Shown: positions 35,999 to 44,978 of the stretch, one piece after another
How the letters are laid out: each line of letters opens with the position of its first letter
Numbering within the stretch: position 1 is the stretch's first letter
Assembly (NCBI RefSeq): GCF_947492405.1
Contig: NZ_CANLMP010000009.1
Coordinates: 62,001-126,000 of the forward strand
Length of the DNA stretch: 64,000 bases
Direction of reading: 5' to 3'
From: an uncultured Aquimarina sp.
GTDB taxonomy: Bacteria; Bacteroidota; Bacteroidia; Flavobacteriales; Flavobacteriaceae
The notes under the pieces: generated by a model
The model's database searches: none
Seen by the model: the letters and a program-made list of their open reading frames with translations, nothing else
What the model was told of the DNA's origin: nothing
Made by a program: the position numbers and the translations under genes

Positions 35999-36019
35999 TC
36001 CAAATAGGTGTTGGGTTTT

Positions 36020-37165
36020 CTAAAAATTGGTTTTCCAAGTTTCCGCATACTTTTTAGCAATTTCCACATAGTTATGTTCTTTTTCTATAAATGCTCTGGC
36101 ATTTTTACCAATTTCTTTAATTTCACTTGGATTAATAAGGAGTTGCTCTAGATCTGCTGCGATTTTATTACTATCCGGAGATGTGTTAATCGCTACAGTC
36201 TCCCGTAATTTGTAGTGTTTTATAAAGGCTGCTCCAGCACCTGTGAAAACTACTTTTCCCATAGCCATAGCTTCTAAAGCATTATATCCTTGGTCATGAG
36301 CTTGCGCTTGATCTAAAATAATATGAGCCGATAAAAAGTGCTTTATATATTCTTTATAAGGTAGGTCTTTGGTCGTAATTACTTCGAATTTATTTGGATA
36401 TTTTTGAGCGATGATCTCTAATGCTTCTTCAAAATATCGGTTTCCTTTCTTTAGGTAATTAGCGCTATTAATTCCGTGTAATATTTTTATTTTTCTGTTG
36501 TTTCCAAAAGGAACAACTTCAATTTTATCAATATTTACAGGATTAGGAATTAATGATAATGTTTTAGAAGTGTTTTCATAGGCAATATGATATTCTACAC
36601 TAACGGGAATAACACCTTTAATGTGTTTAAAAACAAAATCATGAATTTCTTTTTGTTTGTTGGATACAAACTTTAATGTATGTCTATAGGTCGTTTTTAG
36701 ATTCGGATTGTCTAATAAAGGACTGACTGTACTATATGCAAATTTTCCTGAAAGTAAGTACGATATATATCTATAATCATCGCCACAAGCAAGTAAAAAG
36801 ACATTTTTATTATTTCGAAAAAGGAATGTTAATAGCTTTTTTTCAAAATAAGATCCAATATTAAAAGGAGTTTCGTTAATCAATTGAACAAAATCATAGT
36901 TTAATAAGGATTTTTTATTTCTACCGAATCTTATAAAAGTTTCAATAGATGCGATATCAACCGAGGTAACTTTAAAGATTACGTGTCTGATTTTATTTAG
37001 AAGAAAATTATTTTTTATAAACTTTCCATCTATATCAATATCTACAGGGTATTTTTTAAAAAGATCACCATTACCAATAATAGTTACCTGATGTCCATTT
37101 TTTATCAAACCTTCTTTAAGCGAATTATGTAGCCGACTATATTCTCCTACTAGTAATATGTTCAT
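36020..37165 (-). CDS. Glycosyltransferase, GT4-like (GT-B fold)
   Basis: 381 residues. The N-terminus MNILLVGEYSRLHNSLKEGL starts the donor/acceptor GT-B half. The second half has KILHGINSANYLKKGNRYF and HDQGYNALEAMAMGKVVFTGAG, corresponding to the GT4 'E-A-x-x-x-G-x-P-V' nucleotide-binding segment. It probably adds a sugar to a surface polysaccharide. It is on the opposite strand to its neighbours. Confidence 0.8.
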   Translation of the reverse strand: MNILLVGEYSRLHNSLKEGLIKNGHQVTIIGNGDLFKKYPVDIDIDGKFIKNNFLLNKIRHVIFKVTSVDIASIETFIRFGRNKKSLLNYDFVQLINETPFNIGSYFEKKLLTFLFRNNKNVFLLACGDDYRYISYLLSGKFAYSTVSPLLDNPNLKTTYRHTLKFVSNKQKEIHDFVFKHIKGVIPVSVEYHIAYENTSKTLSLIPNPVNIDKIEVVPFGNNRKIKILHGINSANYLKKGNRYFEEALEIIAQKYPNKFEVITTKDLPYKEYIKHFLSAHIILDQAQAHDQGYNALEAMAMGKVVFTGAGAAFIKHYKLRETVAINTSPDSNKIAADLEQLLINPSEIKEIGKNARAFIEKEHNYVEIAKKYAETWKTNF

Positions 37166-37246
37166 TAAAATAATATTAAGTCTTTATGTGTAACGTAAGA
37201 CTTTAAAAAAATATGACACGTTTTTATGGGGGTACACAAAAACAAA

Positions 37247-37254
37247 TATCTTTG
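37247..37254 (+). promoter_or_regulatory. -7 promoter box of the polysaccharide operon 37353-41293
   Basis: TATCTTTG, an exact TAnnTTTG match, about 99 bases upstream of the aminotransferase ATG. Confidence 0.5.
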
Positions 37255-37352
37255 TTGTAAAGGTATTTTTAATATTTTAATAATAAAAACAGAGTCCTGC
37301 CGAATTATTTTGTACTAATAGAATTAATAAAGGTAGTTAGATATTTTTGATA

Positions 37353-38471
37353 ATGACAAACAATAAACCGTCGATTCCATTTTTAGATCTACATAAAATT
37401 AATAGTCGTTATCATGAACTACTTAAAAACCGTTTTTCGGATTTCTTAGATTTGGGCATTTATATTAAAGGAAGTTTTGTAGAAAAGTTTGAGAACACAT
37501 TTGCTGGGTTTTGCGGTGCTAAACATTGTGTTGGTGTTGGTAACGGTCTAGATGCACTGACACTCATTCTAAAAGGATATATTGAAATAGGTAAAATAAA
37601 TCCTGGTGATGAGGTAATTGTAGCAGCAAACACATTTATAGCGACAATTTTGTCTATTGAATATTCTGGACTCAAACCTGTATTGGTAGAACCAGATGAA
37701 AAGACTTTTAATCTGGATGTTTATCAGATTGAACAAAATATAACTGATAAAACTAAAGTAATTCTTCCAACGCATCTTTATGGGCAATTGGCACAAATGA
37801 AAGAAATAAATGCGATAGCTAAAAAACATGGTTTATTGGTTGTTAGTGATGCCGCTCAGGCGCATGGAGCTAAAAATAATGATAATGGTGTAGCAGGGAA
37901 TCTTTGTGATGCTTCTTCTTTTAGTTTTTATCCGGCTAAAAATCTTGGAGCATTTGGAGATGCAGGTGCAGTGACTACTAATGATGCAGTTTTAGCAAAA
38001 GTTGTAAGAGATCTTGGAAACTACGGTTCGTCCATAAAATATGAAAATAATTATCTGGGAGTAAATTCTAGATTAGATGAGTTGCAAGCTTCATTTTTGT
38101 TAGAAAAGCTTGAAAATCTAGAAGATGATAATAAATTACGAGGGCAAATAGCTAAACAATATTTGTCAGAAATTAAAAATGAAAAAATTCAATTACCATT
38201 TTGGGATGGATCAGGAAATCATGTATTTCATCTTTTTGTTATAAGAGTTGCTGATCGTTCTGGATTTTGTGATTATTTAGAAAAATCTGGGATAGGATAC
38301 CATATACATTACCCAATTCCGCCACATCGCCAAAAAGCGTTAAAACAATTTTCTGATCTGTCATTACCAATCACCGAAAAAATACATGAAGAAGTAGTAA
38401 GTATTCCTCTGAATATAAGTTTAGAAAATTACCAGATCGAGCAGATAATAATGACACTTAATCAATATTAA
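37353..38471 (+). CDS. DegT/DnrJ/EryC1/StrS-type sugar aminotransferase (FdtB/QdtB-like)
   Basis: Start at ATG 37353 (a TTG six bases earlier is in frame). 372 residues. PLP-enzyme signatures: CVGVGNGLDALTLILKG, the aspartate in LVVSDAAQAHGA, and the Schiff-base lysine in SFYPAKNLGAFGDAGAV. It resembles aminotransferases that make dTDP-3-amino-3,6-dideoxyhexoses, which fits the WxcM-type oxoisomerase three genes downstream. It starts a run of four plus-strand genes with tiny gaps. Confidence 0.88.
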   Translation: MTNNKPSIPFLDLHKINSRYHELLKNRFSDFLDLGIYIKGSFVEKFENTFAGFCGAKHCVGVGNGLDALTLILKGYIEIGKINPGDEVIVAANTFIATILSIEYSGLKPVLVEPDEKTFNLDVYQIEQNITDKTKVILPTHLYGQLAQMKEINAIAKKHGLLVVSDAAQAHGAKNNDNGVAGNLCDASSFSFYPAKNLGAFGDAGAVTTNDAVLAKVVRDLGNYGSSIKYENNYLGVNSRLDELQASFLLEKLENLEDDNKLRGQIAKQYLSEIKNEKIQLPFWDGSGNHVFHLFVIRVADRSGFCDYLEKSGIGYHIHYPIPPHRQKALKQFSDLSLPITEKIHEEVVSIPLNISLENYQIEQIIMTLNQY

Positions 38472-38475
38472 TAGA

Positions 38476-39771
38476 GTGAATTCATACTTTGATAAATTAA
38501 AAAACAATGTATTAATTAAAGTTAGCTCTTTTAATGCTATTGGTGTTTTTGTAAAAATGATTACTGGTGTTATTAGCCTAAAAGTGATAGCGATATTCTT
38601 AGGTCCAGAGGGGTTGGCTTTGATGGGTAATCTTCGTAATGTTTTGACTTCAATACAATCCGCAGGCACCTTAGGATTGTATAATGGGGTAGTAAAATAC
38701 ATAGCAGAATTTAAAAATAATAAAGAGGAGTTAATAGCAATGCTATCAACTACTTATCTGTTTTGTTTTATAATCACCTTGATTTTATCAGGTTGGTTGT
38801 ATTTTGATCCGAACTTTTGGAATAATTTGATTTTTGGAAATCAATATGACTATGGTTTTATTTTTGAAGCTATAGCGATTGCCTTACCTTTTTATTCTAT
38901 CAATACGTTATGCTTGGCAATAATTAATGGTTATTCTAAGTATAAGGCATATATAGGAGTTAATATAGCTAGTAGCTTTTTAGGTTTATTAGTGACTGTT
39001 TTTTTAGTGTGGGAATATAGATTAGAAGGTGCATTTATAGCTATCATAATAAATCCTGCAATTTCACTAATAATCACAATTGTGATTATGACCAATCTTA
39101 AAAATGTAATTAACCCGCTACAGTTTACAAAAGTTTCTTTAAGGTATATAAAAAGATTAAGTTCTTATGCTATTATGGCTTTGATATCTGCTACGGTATT
39201 ACCTGCAATTCTTATTAGAATTAGAAATTTTATTATTAATACAGAAGGAGTAGAAGAAGCAGGTTATTGGGAAGCAATACAGAGTATTAGCAATCAATAT
39301 ATGCTTTTTATAACAACTTTGTTAACGATTTATCTCCTTCCTAAATTGGCAGAGATTGGTAGAAGTAAAGATTTTAGATTAGAGGTAATAAATTTTTACA
39401 AGACTATATTACCTGTGTTTGTTGTTGGGTTTTTAATTATCTACTTTCTAAGAAATATCATAATTAGAATTCTTTTTTCTGATGATTTTGTAGCCATGGA
39501 ACCATTGTTTTTATGGCAATTGTTTGGGGATTTTTTTAAAATAGCTTCCTTAGTAATAGCATACCAATTCTTGGCTAAGAGAATGTTTTGGTATTATATA
39601 ATCACAGAGATCATTTCGTTTGGTTTTTTGTATCTGGTAAGTATTTATTTGATAAAACATTTCGGTTTTATTGGTGCTTCTATGGCGTATTTTTTTAATT
39701 ATGTTTTTTATTTTCTATTATTGATACTGGTATTCAGAAAATCATTTTTTGGACCTGATAGAGATATTTAA
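38476..39771 (+). CDS. Wzx-type O-antigen/polysaccharide flippase
   Basis: 431 residues, start GTG, five bases after the previous stop. About 12 to 14 hydrophobic helices across the whole length. The N-terminus NVLIKVSSFNAIGVFVKMIT and the segment AIFLGPEGLALMGNLRN are typical of the MATE-like polysaccharide exporter superfamily. It would move lipid-linked oligosaccharide across the inner membrane. Confidence 0.88.
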   Translation: MNSYFDKLKNNVLIKVSSFNAIGVFVKMITGVISLKVIAIFLGPEGLALMGNLRNVLTSIQSAGTLGLYNGVVKYIAEFKNNKEELIAMLSTTYLFCFIITLILSGWLYFDPNFWNNLIFGNQYDYGFIFEAIAIALPFYSINTLCLAIINGYSKYKAYIGVNIASSFLGLLVTVFLVWEYRLEGAFIAIIINPAISLIITIVIMTNLKNVINPLQFTKVSLRYIKRLSSYAIMALISATVLPAILIRIRNFIINTEGVEEAGYWEAIQSISNQYMLFITTLLTIYLLPKLAEIGRSKDFRLEVINFYKTILPVFVVGFLIIYFLRNIIIRILFSDDFVAMEPLFLWQLFGDFFKIASLVIAYQFLAKRMFWYYIITEIISFGFLYLVSIYLIKHFGFIGASMAYFFNYVFYFLLLILVFRKSFFGPDRDI

Positions 39772-39776
39772 TTAAA

Positions 39777-40883
39777 GTGAATCAAAAAGATAGCATAAAA
39801 GTTTGTATAATGGTTTCTTCTTTAGGAGTAGGAGGAGCAGAAAGATCAAGTGCTATTTTATCAAAAATGTTGGTTGATTCAGGATATGATGTAACAATCA
39901 TAAGTATTTTGAATGATATTGTATATGATTACAAAGGAGAACTAGTAAATCTCGAACTATTAACTTCAACTTATAAAGGATTATACAAACGCTGGCGTAA
40001 GTTTATTATTAGTAGAAATATATTAAGTAATAATAAATTTGATTATGTTATAGATACAGCATCAAGACCAGGATGGTTTAAACAATGGTTTATTAATACT
40101 TTTGTATATCAAAAAACAAGTACTGTATTTGTAGTGCATAGTTATAATCTCGATAGTTATTTTCCTAACCATACGATTTTGGGTAAGTATTTGTATCAAA
40201 ATTCACATGAATTGGTAGGAGTTTCTAAAGATTCTGTGACTCATTTTAAGGAAAAATATGGTTTGCAAAAGGGAAGATGTATCTATAATGCATTTGATGA
40301 AGCTCATTGGGATATGTTATCAAAAGTTAAGATTGATATATCAGAAGAACCTTTTATATTATCGTATGGTAGAATTTTTGATGAGATAAAAAATTATAGT
40401 TTTTTGATCAAAACATATTCTCAATCGCAATTACCTAAGAGAGGAATAAAACTTTTTATTATTGGAGATGGACCAGATAAGATAAAGATTCAAAATCTTG
40501 TTCAATTCTACGGAATACAGGAATATGTTATTTTTAAGGAGTTTTTAGAAAATCCATTTCCTTATATAAAACAAGCGTTGTTTACTACTTTAACCAGTAA
40601 TTATGAAGGTTTTCCAATGGTTTTACTTGAATCTTTGGCCATAGGAACACCTGTAGTTTCTGTGGATTGTAAATCCGGACCTTCAGAGGTTATAGTTACA
40701 GGTAAGAATGGTATCTTAGTGCCGTTCAAAGATGAGCAGGCGTATACTGAGGCCTTAAATAAAATGATAGAAGATCAGGATTTTCACAAACGATGTAAAG
40801 AAGGTACTATCATTAGTGTATCCAAATTTAAAATAGAAAATATAATTCCACAATGGCAAGCAATACTTCCACGAAAAAGATAA
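39777..40883 (+). CDS. Glycosyltransferase, GT4 family
   Basis: 368 residues, start GTG. N-terminal KVCIMVSSLGVGGAERS is the GT4 acceptor-loop motif. FILSYGRIFDEIKNYSFLI and KLFIIGDGPDKIKIQNLV are typical of the C-terminal half, and SNYEGFPMVLLESLAIGTPVVS contains the EGxP...E donor-binding motif. Part of the operon, five bases after the flippase gene. Confidence 0.92.
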   Translation: MNQKDSIKVCIMVSSLGVGGAERSSAILSKMLVDSGYDVTIISILNDIVYDYKGELVNLELLTSTYKGLYKRWRKFIISRNILSNNKFDYVIDTASRPGWFKQWFINTFVYQKTSTVFVVHSYNLDSYFPNHTILGKYLYQNSHELVGVSKDSVTHFKEKYGLQKGRCIYNAFDEAHWDMLSKVKIDISEEPFILSYGRIFDEIKNYSFLIKTYSQSQLPKRGIKLFIIGDGPDKIKIQNLVQFYGIQEYVIFKEFLENPFPYIKQALFTTLTSNYEGFPMVLLESLAIGTPVVSVDCKSGPSEVIVTGKNGILVPFKDEQAYTEALNKMIEDQDFHKRCKEGTIISVSKFKIENIIPQWQAILPRKR

Positions 40884-41293
40884 AAAACACAAATACCATT
40901 GAGGATTGTAAAATTATTGAGATTCCCAAGATAAAAGACCCAAGAGGAAACATAGCTGTAGTAGAGAAGGATGTAATCCCTTTTGAAACGAAACGAGTGT
41001 ACTATTTATATGATGTTCCTAGTGATGCGAGCAGAGGAGGTCATGCGCATAAAAACTTATGCCAATTTCTTATAGCACTAAGTGGAAGTTTTGATGTGAT
41101 TTTACACGATGGTGGAGAACAAAAGAAGATTACTCTTAATAAACCAAATAAAGGATTGTTGATTAAATCCGGAATATGGAGAGAGTTAGAGAATTTTTCT
41201 TCTGGTTCGGTTTGTCTAGTATTAGCCTCTGAAGTTTTTGAAGAAGAAGATTATATTAGAGATTTTAACGACTTTTCATTATTCAAACGCTGA
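40853..41293 (+). CDS. WxcM/FdtA-like dTDP-sugar 3,4-oxoisomerase
   Basis: 146 residues of cupin fold. CKIIEIPKIKDPRGNIAVVE, VYYLYDVPSDASRGGHAHKN (the histidine pair at the active site), QFLIALSGSFDVILHDG and LIKSGIWRELENFS are the usual blocks of FdtA/QdtA. These enzymes move the keto group of dTDP-4-keto-6-deoxyglucose from C4 to C3, which the aminotransferase at 37353 can then aminate. Fuc3N and Qui3N routes cannot be told apart here. The first 31 bases overlap the preceding gene, and the last 15 overlap the convergent GT2 gene. Confidence 0.88.
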   Translation: MASNTSTKKIKNTNTIEDCKIIEIPKIKDPRGNIAVVEKDVIPFETKRVYYLYDVPSDASRGGHAHKNLCQFLIALSGSFDVILHDGGEQKKITLNKPNKGLLIKSGIWRELENFSSGSVCLVLASEVFEEEDYIRDFNDFSLFKR

Positions 41294-42229
41294 TAGTTTG
41301 ATACCGGCACTTAAAATTAATTTCCTCCTAATAATCTTAAAAAAGCTGTAAAGGAATTTGGGAGTAGTTAATAATATTTTCTGTTTAATATTTAGGTTTT
41401 TATAATCAATTTCTTCTCTATACTTTCTAGCAGTTTTTGAATCTCCAGCTGCTTTATATTGCAATGAAATTGAATATCTGTTTTGATCCAAATAGTTTTT
41501 TAGACTGGGGTTAGTTTTCTCTTCTTTTTCGAACTTATTAAGATCTTGAAAGTTTCTTTTTAGTGTATCTGTTTTTGAAATTCTATTATTAGCATCTAAG
41601 TTATAGGTGGCAGTAACATAGGTAGCTAGGGCAATTTTGTATTTAAGTGCAATCCTAATCCAAAGATCTGTGTCTTCTCCTGCTCCATGGGTAATAGAAG
41701 TGTCGAAAAGACCAATATTGTCCAGAGTTTTTTTAGGAACTGCACAAGCAGAAGTCCAAGCGATAGCATCAATAGTGCTGGATTCAAAAAAATCGTTAAT
41801 AATCATTAAAGTGTTACTGTTCGCATCGATATTCTTGAAATTAGCTAAAAACGTAGACTTTGCATTAAACCTTTTTTCATAAGATGTAGCAAATAGACCA
41901 GCATCAGGAAATTTTTGATATAATCGGAACACTATTTCAAGATGATTTGGATACCAATAATCGTCTGCATCAAGAAAAGCAATGAGCTTTCCTTTAGCTT
42001 TTTCAATCCCCAGATTCCTCGCTTTAGAAACACCATTGTTTTTTGTAGAAAAGTAATGTATTCTTTCATCAGTATACCGATTTACAATCTCTTCACTATG
42101 ATCTGTAGAACCATCATTAACAATTACAACTTCATAATCGATATAAGTTTGATTAAAAACTGATTCTAATGTATTAGCAATGCTATTCTCTTTATTGTAA
42201 AGCGGAACTATAATGGAGAAAAAAGGCAC
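41279..42229 (-). CDS. Glycosyltransferase, GT2 family
   Basis: 316 residues. GT-A fold: PFFSIIVPLYNKENSIANTL, the VNDGSTDHS motif, and the metal-binding AFLDADDYWYP, followed by acceptor-side GAGEDTDLWIRIAL. Inverting transferase, presumably for the same surface glycan. It shares one base with the preceding GT2 gene (42229), so the two are translationally coupled, and it converges on the oxoisomerase gene. Confidence 0.92.
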   Translation of the reverse strand: MPFFSIIVPLYNKENSIANTLESVFNQTYIDYEVVIVNDGSTDHSEEIVNRYTDERIHYFSTKNNGVSKARNLGIEKAKGKLIAFLDADDYWYPNHLEIVFRLYQKFPDAGLFATSYEKRFNAKSTFLANFKNIDANSNTLMIINDFFESSTIDAIAWTSACAVPKKTLDNIGLFDTSITHGAGEDTDLWIRIALKYKIALATYVTATYNLDANNRISKTDTLKRNFQDLNKFEKEEKTNPSLKNYLDQNRYSISLQYKAAGDSKTARKYREEIDYKNLNIKQKILLTTPKFLYSFFKIIRRKLILSAGIKLSAFE

Positions 42230-43107
42230 TAGGTTTTGTTTTTAGTTAAGCAAAAGTAACCCAAACGATAGAAATCATAACATAAAATAGAAGGATAAGA
42301 TGATTTGAAGTTTCTTTTAAGTAAATTTCTTGAGATTCTGAAAATTAATGAAATAACTTTATCAACTTTAATTTTATTCATAGTGTAGTATAAATTAGAT
42401 ACTTTATATCGGTTATATTCAAGTTTGTCATTATTAATTAACTCAATTAAATTTTCAATAGCAAATTCGGTTTTCTTTATAAAAGTTTCTGCGTCGTCCA
42501 TAGCATCATGAATCACAGGATTATCAATATATTTAATAGGAATACCTTTTTTAGTAATTGCATCAAAAAAGACTACATCCTCACACCCATATTTATGCAG
42601 AGATTCGTCAAATTTTATAGTTTTAAAAATTTCTTTATGGATTAAAAAGTTAGAAGAACAAACAACAGATCGCTTATTTCCTTGACCTTGAGATATGGAT
42701 TCTCTTTTTTTAGTGTAAACCCAACGTAGTTTAAAAGGTTTTTTTGGAGGTTCTTTTAAATAAGTCATTCCACCAGTTACTACTTCTTGATCTATATTCT
42801 CTAAATACGTTCTGATAAAGTTTTTGTCCTTAGGAAATGTTCCTGCATCAATAAATAAAAGGAAGTCGTATAAAGCTTTAGAAGCTAGTAGATTTCGTAT
42901 TGCACTTCGTCCTATATTTTTTGGTAATTTTTTAAATGTACATCCTGATATGTTATTGATAAGATTATTTTCCTTAGAATAAAGCTCTGATTCATCATCT
43001 AGTACAAGTATTTCAAAAGCTATATTACATAAAGAAACTTGTTGATGAACTTCCTCAATTAAAGGAATTACATTATAATTATAAACTGGGATCAAAATTG
43101 ATAACAT
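42229..43107 (-). CDS. Glycosyltransferase, GT2 family
   Basis: 292 residues. MLSILIPVYNYNVIPLIEEV opens the GT-A fold. LVLDDESE replaces the common NDGS, FLLFIDAGTFP holds the DxD-like site (D-A-G), and YGCEDVVFFDAITKKG is the acceptor ED motif. The DxA/DAG form suggests weakened or atypical metal binding, as in some bactoprenol-related GT2 enzymes. First of a two-gene minus-strand unit. Confidence 0.88.
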   Translation of the reverse strand: MLSILIPVYNYNVIPLIEEVHQQVSLCNIAFEILVLDDESELYSKENNLINNISGCTFKKLPKNIGRSAIRNLLASKALYDFLLFIDAGTFPKDKNFIRTYLENIDQEVVTGGMTYLKEPPKKPFKLRWVYTKKRESISQGQGNKRSVVCSSNFLIHKEIFKTIKFDESLHKYGCEDVVFFDAITKKGIPIKYIDNPVIHDAMDDAETFIKKTEFAIENLIELINNDKLEYNRYKVSNLYYTMNKIKVDKVISLIFRISRNLLKRNFKSSYPSILCYDFYRLGYFCLTKNKT

Positions 43108-43166
43108 TTAAAGATGCTTTACTAGAAGTTTATAATTATTTTTAGGTCAAATTTGTAATTGGATAG

Positions 43167-43997
43167 ATGAGTCACCTCGATAGAGATAAAATAGCCGATC
43201 TTATTTTTTTAAAACTCAAAGATAATGAAGAAGTTTTAAAAAATCACTTTCGTCAGACTAGTGAAGGTATTGGTTATTTTTATTTAGATGATTTGTTACC
43301 GGATGAGTTGGCTAGAGATATTTTTGATAAATTTCCAAGAACCAAAGAAGTAAAGGTTAAAAAAAGTATTCGAGAATATAAGTATGTAGCTGCTCAGATG
43401 AACAAATATCATCCATTGTTAGAAGAGGTTATATATGCGTTTCAAGATCGTAAAATTGTTGATCTTATTGCTATGATTTGTAATTATAACAATGTGGTGC
43501 CGGATAAAAATCTTTATGCCGGTGGAATTTCTATGATGGGGAAAGGGAATTACTTAAATCCACATTTAGATAATTCTCATGATAAAGATGTAAAGCTATG
43601 GCGAGTACTCAATTTATTATATTATGTTACTCCAAATTGGGAACCTACTAATGGAGGAAATCTAGAATTATGGCCAAACGGATTAAAAAGTGAACCTATT
43701 TCAATAAACTCAAAGTTTAATAGGTTGGTAATTATGGTAACCCACAAACAATCTTGGCACTCTGTTAGTAAGGTAAAAAAAGACCAAGTGCGTTGTTGTA
43801 TTTCTAACTATTATTTTTCTACAGAACCTGTAGATGCTAAAACATCGTTTCACGTAACTACATTTAGAGGGAGACCTGGTCAGTTTTTTAAAGATAAAAT
43901 CCTTAAACTTGATTCATCTCTGCGAATGGGGGTTCGAAAAATATTCAAAAAGGGGATTAGAGAAAACCCTCATGTTTATAAGAAAGATGATTCTTAA
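43167..43997 (+). CDS. 2OG-Fe(II) oxygenase family protein
   Basis: 276 residues. The iron-binding facial triad is visible as NPHLDNSHDK (H133, D135) and QSWHSVSKV (H198), with R209 in QVRCCISNYYF at the place that binds 2-oxoglutarate. The N-terminus FYLDDLLPDELARDIFDKFP is typical of prolyl-4-hydroxylase-like proteins. Members in glycan clusters may hydroxylate a sugar, lipid or protein, and the substrate here is unknown. It is divergent from the two GT2 genes. Confidence 0.83.
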   Translation: MSHLDRDKIADLIFLKLKDNEEVLKNHFRQTSEGIGYFYLDDLLPDELARDIFDKFPRTKEVKVKKSIREYKYVAAQMNKYHPLLEEVIYAFQDRKIVDLIAMICNYNNVVPDKNLYAGGISMMGKGNYLNPHLDNSHDKDVKLWRVLNLLYYVTPNWEPTNGGNLELWPNGLKSEPISINSKFNRLVIMVTHKQSWHSVSKVKKDQVRCCISNYYFSTEPVDAKTSFHVTTFRGRPGQFFKDKILKLDSSLRMGVRKIFKKGIRENPHVYKKDDS

Positions 43998-44165
43998 AAG
44001 AGATTAGTTAGGATGTTTTTCATAAATCCAAAATAACTAAAATGTTCTTTTTAGTATTCATATTCAACTTTAAAACACTTGTTCCAATATTGATTAATTT
44101 TGCCAATAATTGTCCCGTCTACATTTAGAATTAATTTGCATAACAATATCTAGATTGTAATTAGA

Positions 44166-44849
44166 TTACCCTTTTCTTTGTACTACTTCAAAAACCTTAT
44201 TTCCTTCACATTTCAATGTTTTTGAAGGATATTTAAGTAACAAAGCGTAATCGTGAGTGGCCATTAAGATCGTATTTCCATTTTTATTAATATCCTGTAA
44301 TACTTCCATTACTTCTACAGAAGTTTGAGGGTCCAGATTTCCGGTTGGCTCATCCGCAAGAATAAGCTCGGGATCATTAAGTAAAGCTCTGGCAATTGCA
44401 ATTCGTTGTTGTTCTCCGCCAGATAATTGATATGGAAACTTAAAATCCTTGGTTTTCATTCCAACTTTATCCAGTACATTATCAATTTTACTATCCATGG
44501 CTTTCTGATCAGTCCAACCAGTAGCTTTTAATACAAATAACAAATTATCCTTTACAGTTCTATCATTAAGTAATTTAAAATCCTGAAAAACAATCCCTAA
44601 TTTTCTTCTAAGAAAAGGAATTTGATTTTCTTTTAATGTACTTAAATCAAAATCTACGATACTACCTTCTCCTTCTATCAAAGGAATATCGCCATAAAGA
44701 GTTTTCATAAAACTACTTTTACCTGTGCCTGTTTTTCCGATCAGATAAACAAAATCTCCTTTGTTAACCTCTACGTTCACATCGGATAGGATTAAGTTTT
44801 CGCGTTGATAAATAGATGCATTTTTAAGACTTAGAACCGGTTCGGACAT
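44166..44849 (-). CDS. ftsE: FtsE-like ABC transporter ATP-binding protein
   Basis: 227 residues. Walker A GKTGTGKSS, signature LSGGEQQRIAIARALL, Walker B LILADEPTGNLD and H-loop MATHDYALL. The N-terminal SLKNASIYQRENLILSDVN and FQDFKLLNDRTV are FtsE-type. With FtsX it activates cell-wall hydrolases at the septum. No ftsX lies next to it in this window, so the pair is separated in this genome. Confidence 0.87.
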   Translation of the reverse strand: MSEPVLSLKNASIYQRENLILSDVNVEVNKGDFVYLIGKTGTGKSSFMKTLYGDIPLIEGEGSIVDFDLSTLKENQIPFLRRKLGIVFQDFKLLNDRTVKDNLLFVLKATGWTDQKAMDSKIDNVLDKVGMKTKDFKFPYQLSGGEQQRIAIARALLNDPELILADEPTGNLDPQTSVEVMEVLQDINKNGNTILMATHDYALLLKYPSKTLKCEGNKVFEVVQRKG

Positions 44850-44978
44850 AATATGAGATTCTGATTTTATTAATTTTAGTAAAAGTAAAAAGTTTATGCA
44901 ATAATGTATTTATTAAAAATGTTTTTTTATCCACGTTGATTTTAAGTACTTTTCCAAAGAATTCATATTACATACATT

